Assembly (NCBI RefSeq): GCF_003173335.1
Contig: NZ_QGMZ01000018.1
Location: 124,001-188,000 of the forward strand
Source of the DNA: Methanospirillum stamsii
GTDB taxonomy: Archaea; Halobacteriota; Methanomicrobia; Methanomicrobiales; Methanospirillaceae
Direction of reading: 5' to 3'
Length of the DNA: 64,000 nucleotides
Below, piece after piece: positions 37,008-45,556 of this stretch. Each line of letters begins with the position of its first letter. The stretch's first letter is position 1. The translations under genes and the position numbers were made by a program. The notes beneath the pieces were generated by a model, which made no database searches, was not told the DNA's origin, and saw only the letters and a program-made list of their open reading frames with translations.

Positions 37008-37523
37008 ATGGATGACGCACCATATGATCCATCCGGCTTTGATGATATTATCCGGGATATCAGGCGCTACCTGGATGATGCAGATAGTATCTTCCGAAGA
37101 AAAGAACGACTTGACAAAGACCAACGGGATTATTATGCCCGAACCATGGTACTTTTTGCTCTTAGTAACCGGATCATGGACCTTGCCCGTCTGGTGTGTC
37201 TTGAGCGGAGGTACGTATCCGGAGATGAACCGGTGAAGAACAAGGTGTTATTCAAGCGGTTACATGACCATTCGGTATTATCCTGGGATCTCAGGCAGGA
37301 GATGATCGCTCTGGTAAACTTTCGTAACAAGGTTTCTCATCACTTCTCAGAATTATCCCGTGATGACCTAGAAATGATGTATGCACTCATCCCGGTGTAC
37401 AATGAATTTATCTCTCTGATGGAACTGGAACATTCCCGTGCCAGGTTTCAGACGAAAAGAAATATGATTATCGGGGCTGTCCTGGTGGCAGTTGTCCTGA
37501 TTCTGCTCTGGTATTTTAGTTAA
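37008..37523 (+). CDS. HEPN/HepT-like protein with C-terminal membrane anchor
   Basis: 171 residues. The central helices and the motif LVNFRNKVSHHFSELS near residue 107 match the RX4-6H active site of HepT/DUF86 HEPN ribonucleases. A single membrane helix (MIIGAVLVAVVLILLWYF) closes the protein, after the basic RFQTKR. No nucleotidyltransferase gene adjoins it, so this is not a standard MNT-HepT pair. It would display a HEPN domain on the inner face of the membrane. It is convergent with mptA, 2 nt apart. Alternative: a structural helical protein with a chance RxxxxH match. Confidence 0.7.
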   Translation: MDDAPYDPSGFDDIIRDIRRYLDDADSIFRRKERLDKDQRDYYARTMVLFALSNRIMDLARLVCLERRYVSGDEPVKNKVLFKRLHDHSVLSWDLRQEMIALVNFRNKVSHHFSELSRDDLEMMYALIPVYNEFISLMELEHSRARFQTKRNMIIGAVLVAVVLILLWYFS

Positions 37524-37525
37524 AT

Positions 37526-38518
37526 TTATATATATTCTGTGGTGATATTTTCACCATTTATCTCGTCTGCAAGTTCAGCAATGGTTGCCTGCCGTTCTGC
37601 AAACGCATCATGCTGGTGAATGCTCTCTTCATTATCCTGTGCAATTGTCACCACTGAATCTCCGGGAAGATCACCAAACTCCGTATGGACCCTTCGTGCC
37701 ATCTCCCTGACACAATCCTCAACAAACCTGGGATTTTTATGAGCTGATAGGACAACATGACCTTCATCACCTCGTTTGAGGAGTTCGAAGATGGGGGTAC
37801 TCATGGAATTTTTGAGGATCATGATGATCTTCTCAAGTTTTACATGGCTCTCGTCATCGGTTTCGATAGAGAGAAAACCCCTCCCCCGCTGATTATGGGT
37901 TGCCATGGGAACTTCAGCGAAGAACTGCTCGATCTTGTTTTTCTCAATCCCAAGTTGTTCCATGACTTCGCGTGCCCGCTCCTGCATAATGTTCTGGGCA
38001 CAGGGACAGGCGGTCATACCGGTAACTTCAGCACCGATACTCTTTCTTACAATAGGTTCCTTGAAGGTCCGCTGGGCAATAGCACTCGCAAAGACCTTCA
38101 CAACCTCCTGGCAGGCAGTTCCGGTCACCGGGGTCTCTCCAGATACCATAAATTCGGATCGCATCTGGACCTCTGTTCGGTCTGCATACTCGTGCTTATC
38201 AAGAAGTCTTCTTGCAACCCTGCTGCAGAGCTGCTCTATCTCTTTTACCTCTCCTTCAATGGCAGACTGCAAAACTTCGTCTATAACCTCAAAGTTCCTG
38301 GAAAGATTAGCCCCTTTCAGGCTACCCGGAAGGTCAACAAAGATGTCAAAGTTGGAAATAAATATGACCGGACGTTTTCCTACCCTTGTGACTTCAACCA
38401 GTTTTTTTACATTCTTTACGCCGACCCTAGTCAGGTTGATCCTGACATCAGGAAGAGTGGACTGCACATCAGGCAGTTCGCGGGAAAAAACCCTTTCAGA
38501 TGTTTTTAACGGAGACAT
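37526..38518 (-). CDS. mptA: GTP cyclohydrolase MptA
   Basis: Fe(II)-dependent cyclohydrolase making 7,8-dihydroneopterin 2',3'-cyclic phosphate, the first step to tetrahydromethanopterin. It is related to FolE2. Key parts: GTACQEVVKVFASAIAQ, GMTACPCAQNIMQERARE with the metal-binding Cys, and VPMATHNQRGRGFLSIET with the catalytic His. At 330 residues it is of the usual length. The start at 38518 lies next to the divergent aIF2-beta gene. Membership in the methanopterin pathway fits a methanogen. Confidence 0.94.
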   Translation of the reverse strand: MSPLKTSERVFSRELPDVQSTLPDVRINLTRVGVKNVKKLVEVTRVGKRPVIFISNFDIFVDLPGSLKGANLSRNFEVIDEVLQSAIEGEVKEIEQLCSRVARRLLDKHEYADRTEVQMRSEFMVSGETPVTGTACQEVVKVFASAIAQRTFKEPIVRKSIGAEVTGMTACPCAQNIMQERAREVMEQLGIEKNKIEQFFAEVPMATHNQRGRGFLSIETDDESHVKLEKIIMILKNSMSTPIFELLKRGDEGHVVLSAHKNPRFVEDCVREMARRVHTEFGDLPGDSVVTIAQDNEESIHQHDAFAERQATIAELADEINGENITTEYI

Positions 38519-38655
38519 TGAGCCCTCGGGGAAAAATATTGAATGGTTCCCATAACTGGGATCCCGGAATACTAAAACTTTTCAGTATGAGTTATTACCA
38601 ACTGGTTAAAAAACAGGGGACATTTAATTGCCGTTCAGAAAGAAATTATAAAGGC

Positions 38656-39267
38656 ATGGTCGAATCATACGAGGCCCTTCTGAATAAGGCATATGAGGAG
38701 GTGACAGAACCGTCAGAGGATGGAGAACGCTGGTCATATCCTGAACCAAGATCAATAATCGAGGGAAAGACCACCATCCTTGAGAATTTCTCTGAAATTG
38801 TAAGTGCTCTCAGGCGTGATGCTGATCACCTGATGAAGTTCCTACTTGGAGAATTGGGAACTGCAGGAAAGATCGACGGGTCACGTGCAATCTTCAATGG
38901 AAAATTCGAAGACTCGCTCTTCTCCCCGATGATCCGTAGTTATGTGGATGACTATGTTATCTGTTCCGAGTGTGGAAAACCTGATACCCGCCTCTTTAAG
39001 GATGATCGGGTGCTCATGCTCAAATGTGAAGCCTGCGGGAGCCATCGTCCGGTCAGGAAACGTAAGTCAAAAGTCGAAACCGGCGCATCCGGACTTGAGG
39101 CAGGAAATGTAATTGAAGTCTCAATCGAGTCTACGTCGCGGCGTGGAGACGGAGTTGCAAAAGTCGGGAAATATATTGTATACGTTGCCGGCGGAAGGCC
39201 TGGTCAGAAGGTAAAAGTGAGAATAGCAAAGATTTCCGGGTCAATTATCTTTACAGAAAAACCCTGA
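38656..39267 (+). CDS. Translation initiation factor aIF2 beta subunit with TRAM domain
   Basis: Subunit of the factor that brings initiator tRNA to the ribosome. It has the N-terminal helix (MVESYEALLNKAYEEV), the central alpha/beta fold, and a C-terminal zinc ribbon (CSECGKP then CEACGSHRPV). It extends into a TRAM domain, VIEVSIESTSRRGDGVAKVG then VAGGRPGQKVKVRI, which bacterial and most other aIF2-beta proteins lack. I chose the ATG at 38656 (203 residues). Upstream starts at 38587 or 38500 add sequence unlike the family. The extra 23 codons between 38587 and 38656 could still be translated. Confidence 0.92.
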   Translation: MVESYEALLNKAYEEVTEPSEDGERWSYPEPRSIIEGKTTILENFSEIVSALRRDADHLMKFLLGELGTAGKIDGSRAIFNGKFEDSLFSPMIRSYVDDYVICSECGKPDTRLFKDDRVLMLKCEACGSHRPVRKRKSKVETGASGLEAGNVIEVSIESTSRRGDGVAKVGKYIVYVAGGRPGQKVKVRIAKISGSIIFTEKP

Positions 39268-39269
39268 AT

Positions 39270-39548
39270 CTATTTTTTTGCTGATTGTTCAAGAGAGGAT
39301 AAAAGATCCTCGCACTGGCCTGAAAGGCGTTTACATGCGTCCAAAATTGGTTTTACCGGATCTGCCTTATTATGGGTAGTTACCGTCAGTACCGGGTCTG
39401 AAAACTGGAATTCAATGACATAATTCGCAACATCAACCGTTGAATCAGTAAGAATCTCGGTTTTAAGTGCATTCATGAACGTATGTCCCTGGCCGGCAAG
39501 TGAAATCCTGACCATATCCTCACCGAGTTCGAGAACCGTAATATTCAT
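39270..39548 (-). CDS. rpoL: DNA-directed RNA polymerase subunit L
   Basis: 92 residues, the archaeal homologue of eukaryotic Rpb11, which pairs with subunit D to nucleate polymerase assembly. MRISLAGQGHTFMNALKTEI-type sequence near residues 12-31 (here MVRISLAGQGHTFMNALKTE) is the conserved dimerisation segment, with the family's VIEFQFSDPVLTV strand in the middle. It ends 2 nt from the stop of the convergent aIF2-beta gene. The start ATG at 39548 has no strong ribosome-binding site. Confidence 0.93.
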   Translation of the reverse strand: MNITVLELGEDMVRISLAGQGHTFMNALKTEILTDSTVDVANYVIEFQFSDPVLTVTTHNKADPVKPILDACKRLSGQCEDLLSSLEQSAKK

Positions 39549-39607
39549 TTGTACTCTGTTGGAGTTTAGATCAGATAAAGGTACAGCGCATTAGCCATGC
39601 TTATGGT

Positions 39608-40330
39608 TTACAACCTGAATTTTTCCCCATCATGGCCCTGCTCAGGAGTCAGGAACGGTATGATATGACTCATGTGAACAACTCTGAAATCTTTTGCCCG
39701 AAGTTCCCGGGCCATGTCAATTGCTTCTTCGTAATTGAGATGTTTCTCCACTTTTCTAAATGAATCCGGAAACAGACCGTCAATAAAGAGCAGATCCGCA
39801 TCTTTCATGATTTCTTTTGATTCCTGCGGGATATATTCATTGGTATCAGAGGTGTAAGCGATTTTTGAAATTCCGTCTGAAATGACAACCCCGGTCGTAT
39901 ATATGTCCGGATGCACCACTCTGACAAGAATGACCTCAAGACCGCACACCGTAAAAGGAGTATAGGCAGGAACCGGGATTTCCTGTTTTAGCAGGAACTT
40001 AAAGGCAGGTCTGCATGATGCCAGGACTTCCGGAGCACCGTATACCGGGGGGATCCTCTGAACCCGGTAAAAATCACCAAATCCCATGAAATGGTCATAA
40101 TGCCCATGTGTCCAGATAACCGCATCAATCTTTGGTGACCCGGCATTCAGGAGCTGTCTTCGCATATCCGGTGTGGTATCAATAAGCAGGTGACAGTCCT
40201 CGTTTTTAATGAGTACAGAAGTCCGGAGCCGTTCTATTCCATGTTCCTTTGCATAGGTACAGTTTGGACACGAGCACCCGACATGAGGTGTTCCTACAGC
40301 ATCCCCTGTCCCAAGGAGTGTTACCTCCAT
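39608..40330 (-). CDS. MBL-fold metallohydrolase (PhnP-like)
   Basis: 240 residues of the metallo-beta-lactamase superfamily. The zinc motif WTHGHYDHFMGFGD (HxHxDH) is near residue 75, with IAYTSDTNEY and the later VVHMSHIIPF supplying more ligands. CSCPNCTYAKEHG near the N-terminus is the additional metal-binding loop of PhnP-type phosphodiesterases. A role in cleaving cyclic phosphodiesters is suggested by family. It shares a 1-nt overlap with the AAA ATPase gene upstream, so they are probably co-transcribed. Confidence 0.88.
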   Translation of the reverse strand: MEVTLLGTGDAVGTPHVGCSCPNCTYAKEHGIERLRTSVLIKNEDCHLLIDTTPDMRRQLLNAGSPKIDAVIWTHGHYDHFMGFGDFYRVQRIPPVYGAPEVLASCRPAFKFLLKQEIPVPAYTPFTVCGLEVILVRVVHPDIYTTGVVISDGISKIAYTSDTNEYIPQESKEIMKDADLLFIDGLFPDSFRKVEKHLNYEEAIDMARELRAKDFRVVHMSHIIPFLTPEQGHDGEKFRL

Positions 40331-41607
40331 CAGATCCAGTTCCTTGCCCTGTGTTCGTCTCTGGTTTTGATGAGTGATTCACCCTTTTTGACGTCCTCGG
40401 TTGAGATTTCAGATCTGCCGTCGGTTAGCGCAGAAAGAATTGCTTCCCTGACCAGCATCTTCAGATCTGCTCCGGAGAAACCGTCGGTATTTTTGGCAAT
40501 ATTGGGAATATCCACTTCAGTATTTGATTCTATTAACAACCGGCGAAGGATGAGTTCACGGGTTTGAATATCCGGCAGGTCAAAAGGAATGACCTCATCA
40601 AATCGTCTCCATGCTGCTTCGTCCAACAGCTGTGGATGGTTAGTTGCCCCGATGAGAAGTACCTTATTCCTGATAAGGCTAATCCGGTCAATATTTTTCA
40701 AAAGAGCATTAACCGCACGTTTCATGGCTCCATGGTCATCACCGACACGGCTCTTTGCCAGAAAATCAAACTCGTCGATGAAAAGAATACAGGGAGAGAG
40801 CAGCCGTGCCACATCAAAAATCCGGTCAATGTTCTTTGATGTCTCACCAAGGTACTGGGATGTGACCATCGAAAGCCTGACTTCAAGGATGGGCATATGG
40901 AGGACCCGGGCCAGGGCAAATGCAAGTGATGTTTTTCCTGTTCCAGGAGGTCCGATAAAGAGCAGTTTTCCAATATCGTAGACTCTTCTGCTCTTCAGGA
41001 ATTCAAGATGCTCAAGGGCGACTTTAAGTTTGACGATCCGGCTGAGCTGGTCTGGCGAACAGATGATATCATCAATCGTCTGTTCTACCTCTTCGGGAGC
41101 ACTGATGATGATGAGGTCAAGACCTGACCTGAGTTTGTCATCCTCTGCAAGCATCCGTGAGATACGACGGTCAAGGTAAACCCTGCTATCCTCGAACCGT
41201 GGATTCATTTCCCTGACTTTTTCGTATGAAATTCCAATGGAGGGATCCTGTTCATGGGCATACCAGGCAAGGGCCGGGTTTTTCTCAATCAGTGGCTTTC
41301 CTCCGTTCTTTAAAAACCAGGTCAATCCGGCTGGAAGAGAAGTAATCCGCAGCCGATGTCCGAATTCTTCGTACAGGGTGAGGGGATGTTTATCCAGTCT
41401 GAGATGTGCATCCGGAATGCCGAGCACCCTTTGCAGAGCACTTTCGGCGACCACAATCGGAGCACGTTCCCCATCCATTGAATGTATACCATACACTTCA
41501 CGGGCAACCGGCGTTAGGTCGTTGACATTCAGATTAGTATTCTGATTATAGATCTCAGCGGTCAGAAGCAGTTCAATCAGGTTCAGGATCTCCTCATCAC
41601 GGGTCAT
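40330..41607 (-). CDS. AAA family ATPase
   Basis: 425 residues. The AAA module has Walker A FIGPPGTGKTSLAFALARVL near residue 217, Walker B CILFIDEFDFLAKSR near 275, an Arg-finger segment AAWRRFDEVIPFDLPD and the GADLKMLVREAI sensor region, close to proteasome-activating and Cdc48-like ATPases. The N-terminal 190 residues lack a known domain. It could be an unfoldase or chaperone. It precedes the MBL gene and follows the M24 peptidase pair, so a link to protein turnover is plausible but unproven. Confidence 0.87.
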   Translation of the reverse strand: MTRDEEILNLIELLLTAEIYNQNTNLNVNDLTPVAREVYGIHSMDGERAPIVVAESALQRVLGIPDAHLRLDKHPLTLYEEFGHRLRITSLPAGLTWFLKNGGKPLIEKNPALAWYAHEQDPSIGISYEKVREMNPRFEDSRVYLDRRISRMLAEDDKLRSGLDLIIISAPEEVEQTIDDIICSPDQLSRIVKLKVALEHLEFLKSRRVYDIGKLLFIGPPGTGKTSLAFALARVLHMPILEVRLSMVTSQYLGETSKNIDRIFDVARLLSPCILFIDEFDFLAKSRVGDDHGAMKRAVNALLKNIDRISLIRNKVLLIGATNHPQLLDEAAWRRFDEVIPFDLPDIQTRELILRRLLIESNTEVDIPNIAKNTDGFSGADLKMLVREAILSALTDGRSEISTEDVKKGESLIKTRDEHRARNWI

Positions 41608-41651
41608 TTCGATAATCCTTATAATACGTTTTCATCACAGAAGAATCGCTA

Positions 41652-42527
41652 TCATGCAGTGGTTATGATACATCCGTCATCGGTCACGATCATCGTGTGT
41701 TCCGCCTGCGAAACATAAGAGCCTGAAACATCACAAAGGACCGGGTATGACCGTAAAATTCCATCGTGAACAAGGCGTGCAAGACCCAGATCTACCGACT
41801 TCACATGAAGGTGTCTGCGGGCAAAGGGGAGGCCGTTTCTCTCTTCAATCTCTTTTAGGATCTTACGTGCCGCAGGAAGCCTGACCGGGCGGTTCACCAC
41901 CTGTCCGAATATCTCTTCCCGCTTGCCATCATGGACAAATCCTGTGCCGGTTGTAGCAAAAGGCTCTATTGCAACGACCATGTCCTCTTCAAGGATTGCT
42001 CCCCCGGTTCCGGGAATATTTGGTACATTCGGGCCTTTATGGAGGCAGTAGTGGTCAAGCCCGTGCCCGGTCAGGTTAGCAACCGGCAAAAATCCCCTGC
42101 TTTTGATCTCCTGTGCTACGATGGTTCCAAGTGAACCGATTGCAACACCTGGTTTTACTGCAGAAATTGCTGCATCACGCGCAACAATAGAGGCTTCACG
42201 GAGTAATGGCTGGTCACCGAGGTCTACCGTGCAGGCTGTGTCGGCTATATACCCGTCAAGATGGACTCCGATGTCAAGTTTTACCATATCCCCCTGTGTA
42301 AATGTCCGGGTATCGTCAGGACGGGGGGTGTCATGGGCTGCTGCTTCGTTCAGTGAGATGTTTGCCGGAAAAGCAATCTGAAATCCCTGTTCAATGATCA
42401 TGTCTTCAACAAATGTGCCTACTTCAAGAAGCGGGACATCAGGTTTTATCCGGTCAGCTCCTGCGGTCAGGATCTTTTTTGCTGCTGCTCCTGCCTGTAT
42501 GTACCGGTCAAATATCTCTTCTTTCAT
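41652..42527 (-). CDS. map: Methionine aminopeptidase, type II
   Basis: Removes the N-terminal Met of nascent proteins using two divalent metals. The M24 pitta-bread ligands are in VKLDIGVHLDGYIADTACTV (two Asp), LTGHGLDHYCLHKGPNVPN (His) and VVAIEPFATTG (Glu), with SQAEHTMIVTDDG supplying the final Glu at the C-terminus. The large insert between the ligands is characteristic of type II archaeal/eukaryotic enzymes. At 291 residues it is of family length. Its start overlaps the preceding M24 peptidase stop by 4 nt. Confidence 0.95.
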   Translation of the reverse strand: MKEEIFDRYIQAGAAAKKILTAGADRIKPDVPLLEVGTFVEDMIIEQGFQIAFPANISLNEAAAHDTPRPDDTRTFTQGDMVKLDIGVHLDGYIADTACTVDLGDQPLLREASIVARDAAISAVKPGVAIGSLGTIVAQEIKSRGFLPVANLTGHGLDHYCLHKGPNVPNIPGTGGAILEEDMVVAIEPFATTGTGFVHDGKREEIFGQVVNRPVRLPAARKILKEIEERNGLPFARRHLHVKSVDLGLARLVHDGILRSYPVLCDVSGSYVSQAEHTMIVTDDGCIITTA

Positions 42528-43654
42528 ACTATCATGTCCATGGAATAATCGGTTATCCTTGAAAAACCTGATTTTTCCACGATTCCAAGGTTTTCTATTC
42601 TGACTCCCCCGATCCCCCGGTAGTAAAGGCCGGGTTCAAGGGTGATAACATTGCCACTGGAGAGTTCTCCTCCGATTCCGGAAAGAGAGGGTGCTTCATG
42701 GATTTCAAGCCCAACTCCATGACCCAGACTATGGATGAATCCTTCGGTATCTGATCTGAATCCGAGTTCGGCAAAATAGTCCCTGACCGCCTGGTAGCAC
42801 TCAGCTCCGGTCTTCCCTGCACAGACCATCCTCTCCGATAACAGCAGGGCATCTTTCACTGCTTCATAGAGTTCAGTAACTCTTCCTGAAGGCATCCCCC
42901 TGCTGACTGTCCTGGTCATATCAGCATAGTATCCTGTTTTATTATCGCGGGGAAAGACATCGATGACAATGGGTTCGTGGGTCAGCAGTGTTCCTGCCCC
43001 GATGCAATGGGGCATTGCTGTTTCCGGTCCACAGGAAACGATGGTGTCATCAGCTGTACAGTCATACCGGAGCATCGTCTTATTCATCTCATACCTGACC
43101 ATGTCTGAAGTAAGGGGTGCATCATCGTGATAGAGCGCCCCGGATCGTATCTCCGCATGCCGGATCAGGCTTATTGCAGTCTCCATTGCGGCTTCTGCAG
43201 CTCGTTGTGCCCGTGTTATCCAGGAAATTTCATCAGGTGTTTTTATGGCACGGGGGGCAGAAAGCCGATCCGTGGAATCAATGATCACCGCGTCATGGGA
43301 TTCAAGCGCACGCGCAAGTGCAACCGGGTAGTCCGGGGGAAGCAGGTACGGACCTTTTGAGAGCCGGGATATCATCTCCGCCTGAATCTTCCAGGGGTCT
43401 TTTTCATGCTCAAAGATCTCAAGGTATCCGGCCTGTTGACGGGTAATAACCTGTGCAGGGGATTCGCGGGCCGCCCGTTCCGCTTCCATCTGGGGGACGA
43501 TCATCAGGGGCGGCTCGTTAATTTTTTTAATAATTGTAACCGGATCATGGGTTACGAACCGGCTCATGTGCCGCATCGCTGCGTTCTCCGATGAAGCGTG
43601 CAGGCAATATGCTGTTGCGCCGGAACTAGTGATCAGGTCATCCAGGCTGGCCAT
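42524..43654 (-). CDS. pepQ: M24 family Xaa-Pro peptidase
   Basis: 376 residues. The C-terminal two thirds is the catalytic fold: VIDVFPRDNKTGYYADMTRT (two Asp), HSLGHGVGLEIHEAPSLSG (His), VITLEPGLYY and GGVRIENLGIV (two Glu), all five metal ligands of aminopeptidase P/prolidase. The N-terminal 130 residues form the usual creatinase-like domain. It cleaves peptides with proline at the second position. Its stop overlaps the map start (ATGA), so two related M24 peptidases are coupled. Confidence 0.9.
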   Translation of the reverse strand: MASLDDLITSSGATAYCLHASSENAAMRHMSRFVTHDPVTIIKKINEPPLMIVPQMEAERAARESPAQVITRQQAGYLEIFEHEKDPWKIQAEMISRLSKGPYLLPPDYPVALARALESHDAVIIDSTDRLSAPRAIKTPDEISWITRAQRAAEAAMETAISLIRHAEIRSGALYHDDAPLTSDMVRYEMNKTMLRYDCTADDTIVSCGPETAMPHCIGAGTLLTHEPIVIDVFPRDNKTGYYADMTRTVSRGMPSGRVTELYEAVKDALLLSERMVCAGKTGAECYQAVRDYFAELGFRSDTEGFIHSLGHGVGLEIHEAPSLSGIGGELSSGNVITLEPGLYYRGIGGVRIENLGIVEKSGFSRITDYSMDMIV

Positions 43655-43713
43655 CTTATACAGGTTTTAAGTGAAACCACAAGTACTTTTACGCAAAACG
43701 AGATGTATGAATA

Positions 43714-43941
43714 ATGAATGATGCTTCTAAAGAGCAGTTCAAATGGAGATTCTGGCACCTCACGGTGATTCTGAACGGTGTAATTCTCTTTTACGCACTC
43801 GCAGTTCTTGCTTTATTCCTGTTTCCTGAATCTTTCAGGTTGCCGGGGGCAGTAATCAGTCTTATTCTGGCAGTTATCCTGACGGTGATCTTCAGAAAGA
43901 ACTATTATAAAACGAAATCCTGGCTGAATGACCATGCATGA
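43714..43941 (+). CDS. Small two-helix membrane protein
   Basis: 75 residues with two hydrophobic segments (VILNGVILFYALAVLALFLF and LPGAVISLILAVILTVIF) separated by a short loop, and charged ends. There is no recognisable family. It overlaps the downstream winged-helix-type gene by 14 nt, so the two are co-transcribed and may act together, for instance a membrane partner for a small regulator. The spacing to the divergent pepQ start (60 nt) leaves room for one shared promoter region. Confidence 0.65.
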   Translation: MNDASKEQFKWRFWHLTVILNGVILFYALAVLALFLFPESFRLPGAVISLILAVILTVIFRKNYYKTKSWLNDHA

Positions 43942-44245
43942 AGAAGAAACGGAGAGTATGATGCTGGAAAAAATCCAGGAAGACATCAGTCTCGCGTCAC
44001 GGCATATTGAAGTACTTCGTGCTGTGGCCAGTCACCAGCCGATTGGAATAATTAAACTATCAGAGCTCCTCACCGTCCCCCAACATCGGGTCAGGTATTC
44101 TCTCAGGGTGCTTGAGAGCAGCGGGTACATTCGCGCTTCAAGTGCCGGAGCCATGGTGACTCCCAAGGCAGAAGCGATGTTTCTTCACCTGAATGAAGAT
44201 ATTGAGGAGATTATACAGATTTTAAATCGAATGAAACGACCCTGA
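43928..44245 (+). CDS. Winged-helix transcriptional regulator-like protein
   Basis: 105 residues. The core IEVLRAVASHQPIGIIKLSE, then VPQHRVRYSLRVLESSGYIR, is a winged helix with a recognition helix at residues about 58-72 and a wing ending in MVTPKAEAMF. Archaeal single-domain regulators of this kind bind as dimers through their C-terminal helix (HLNEDIEEIIQILNRM). The start could be the ATG at 43928 or 43934. It overlaps the preceding small membrane gene. Confidence 0.78.
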   Translation: MTMHEEETESMMLEKIQEDISLASRHIEVLRAVASHQPIGIIKLSELLTVPQHRVRYSLRVLESSGYIRASSAGAMVTPKAEAMFLHLNEDIEEIIQILNRMKRP

Positions 44246-44311
44246 TGACCAGTCCTCATGTAATCATTAAATTTATTAAGAATAATGTCGCACGTATTAG
44301 AGCACATCTGT

Positions 44312-44384
44312 GCCGCCATAACTCAGTTGGTAGAGTGACTGGCTGTTAACCAGTTTGTCACAGGTTCGAGTCCTGTTGGCGGCG
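44312..44384 (+). tRNA. tRNA-Asn (anticodon GUU)
   Basis: A full cloverleaf of 73 nt. The acceptor GCCGCCA pairs with TGGCGGC and the discriminator is G. The anticodon GTT is at 44345-44347 in the loop CTGTTAA, with stem ACTGG/CCAGT, and the T-loop is GGTTCGAGTCC. No CCA is encoded, so it is added after transcription. It lies 10 nt upstream of a second tRNA, so both are probably transcribed together. A box A-like AAATTTATTA lies near 44267. Confidence 0.96.
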
Positions 44385-44394
44385 TCCCTTTTTT

Positions 44395-44467
44395 GGGCCT
44401 GTAGCTTAGCGGTGAGAGCGCCCGGCTCATAACCGGGCGGTCATGCGTTCGAATCGCATCAGGCCCA
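44395..44467 (+). tRNA. tRNA with CAU anticodon, probably tRNA-Ile2
   Basis: 73 nt. The acceptor GGGCCTG pairs with CAGGCCC and the discriminator is A. The anticodon CAT is at 44428-44430. The anticodon stem CCCGG and the whole T-arm (ATGCGTTCGAATCGCAT) are shared with tRNA-Ile(GAU) at 59174-59247, and the acceptor differs by one pair. This kinship argues for the AUA-reading tRNA-Ile2, whose C34 is modified to agmatidine in archaea, rather than elongator tRNA-Met, the label an automatic caller would give. No CCA is encoded. Confidence 0.85.
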
Positions 44468-44507
44468 TGACCTTAATTTTTATTGTACGGGCTATTATGT
44501 TACTTCA

Positions 44508-45542
44508 ATGAAATGTTCCTGTTGTGGTGAGGATCATATCATCTGCCCTGGAGATCTTGGTCGGCCTTCAGCTCTTTTTGCTCCCTGTCCTCACTGTAAT
44601 CCTCATATAAGGGTGAAAGAAAGTCCCGTTTCTCCTGATGAAATAGTGAATGGTCCCTGCCAGTGTAACAGGAGATTTATCGATGACGTTATGGCTTCTC
44701 TGTATCAGGTATTACAAACTGAAGGGGTCATCAAAGGGACTGAACCTCTATCCGCCCTCGGAACTCCTCTCATCTGTCCGGGTCTTTTTCTTCGTCGCCC
44801 CCCGGTACTTCCCTCCCGATCTCTCATCCTGATATCAGATCTGATTTCTGAAAGTGCAGCAGAGATTGCATACCGTAAAGTCCCTGAACTTCTTGGAGTT
44901 GTGTATCATTCACATGAATTCCCCGGTCCGGGTGATGTAAGATGCGGGTGTGAACCCTCCATTCATGAAGGCAGACTGCTTTTTGGCTGTGACGTCAGGG
45001 CGGATATTTTTCTGTGTGGGAAAGGGCCGGTTATTATCATCAAGAAACAGGCTGATCTGCATATTGAATTTCCAAAAGGCATTGATCCAAAGGTTATGGG
45101 TGTAGAAGAACAGGTACGAAGGTTCCACCCCGATGTGTTTATCGATGCCTGTGCAGGGCCTGGAACACTAGGTATTACTGCCGCTCTTTTTGGTGTTCCA
45201 GAGATAATCATGTGCGATGTATGGCATGCATCTGTCTGGAGCGCAATACAGAGCATCCGGGTAAATAAGATTAAACTTGGAATCTCTCAAATCAGTATAT
45301 TCAAGGATATTTCAAAATGTCCCCCGGTATGGGGTGGAAAACCTGTCCTCATCTGCGAGGCAACCGGCGAAAAGATTCATATCCGACTTTATAATGGATC
45401 ATATGAATTTCTTGGCTCTGATCTTCCTTCCGGAAAAAGACTGACGGTTTTTGATCCGTTTGATAAAGATACATTTCGTAAAAACGATCAATTTCTTTCT
45501 TATTGGAATGAAACGATTGGAGGGGAAGTTTTTATTCCGTAG
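44508..45542 (+). CDS. Methyltransferase-like protein with Cys-rich N-terminus
   Basis: 344 residues. The first 60 hold several Cys in zinc-ligand spacing (CSCCGEDHIIC, then CPHCNPHI, then CQCNRRFID). The C-terminal part has DACAGPGTLGITAALFGVPE near residue 215, a glycine-rich motif I of a SAM-binding Rossmann fold, followed by an acidic residue (MCDVWHA). I do not recognise the exact family; it looks like a methanogen-restricted protein. It lies just downstream of two tRNA genes on the same strand and its stop is 14 nt before SRP RNA. An RNA or cofactor methyltransferase is possible. Confidence 0.65.
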   Translation: MKCSCCGEDHIICPGDLGRPSALFAPCPHCNPHIRVKESPVSPDEIVNGPCQCNRRFIDDVMASLYQVLQTEGVIKGTEPLSALGTPLICPGLFLRRPPVLPSRSLILISDLISESAAEIAYRKVPELLGVVYHSHEFPGPGDVRCGCEPSIHEGRLLFGCDVRADIFLCGKGPVIIIKKQADLHIEFPKGIDPKVMGVEEQVRRFHPDVFIDACAGPGTLGITAALFGVPEIIMCDVWHASVWSAIQSIRVNKIKLGISQISIFKDISKCPPVWGGKPVLICEATGEKIHIRLYNGSYEFLGSDLPSGKRLTVFDPFDKDTFRKNDQFLSYWNETIGGEVFIP

Positions 45543-45556
45543 CTGCAGCATAATTA

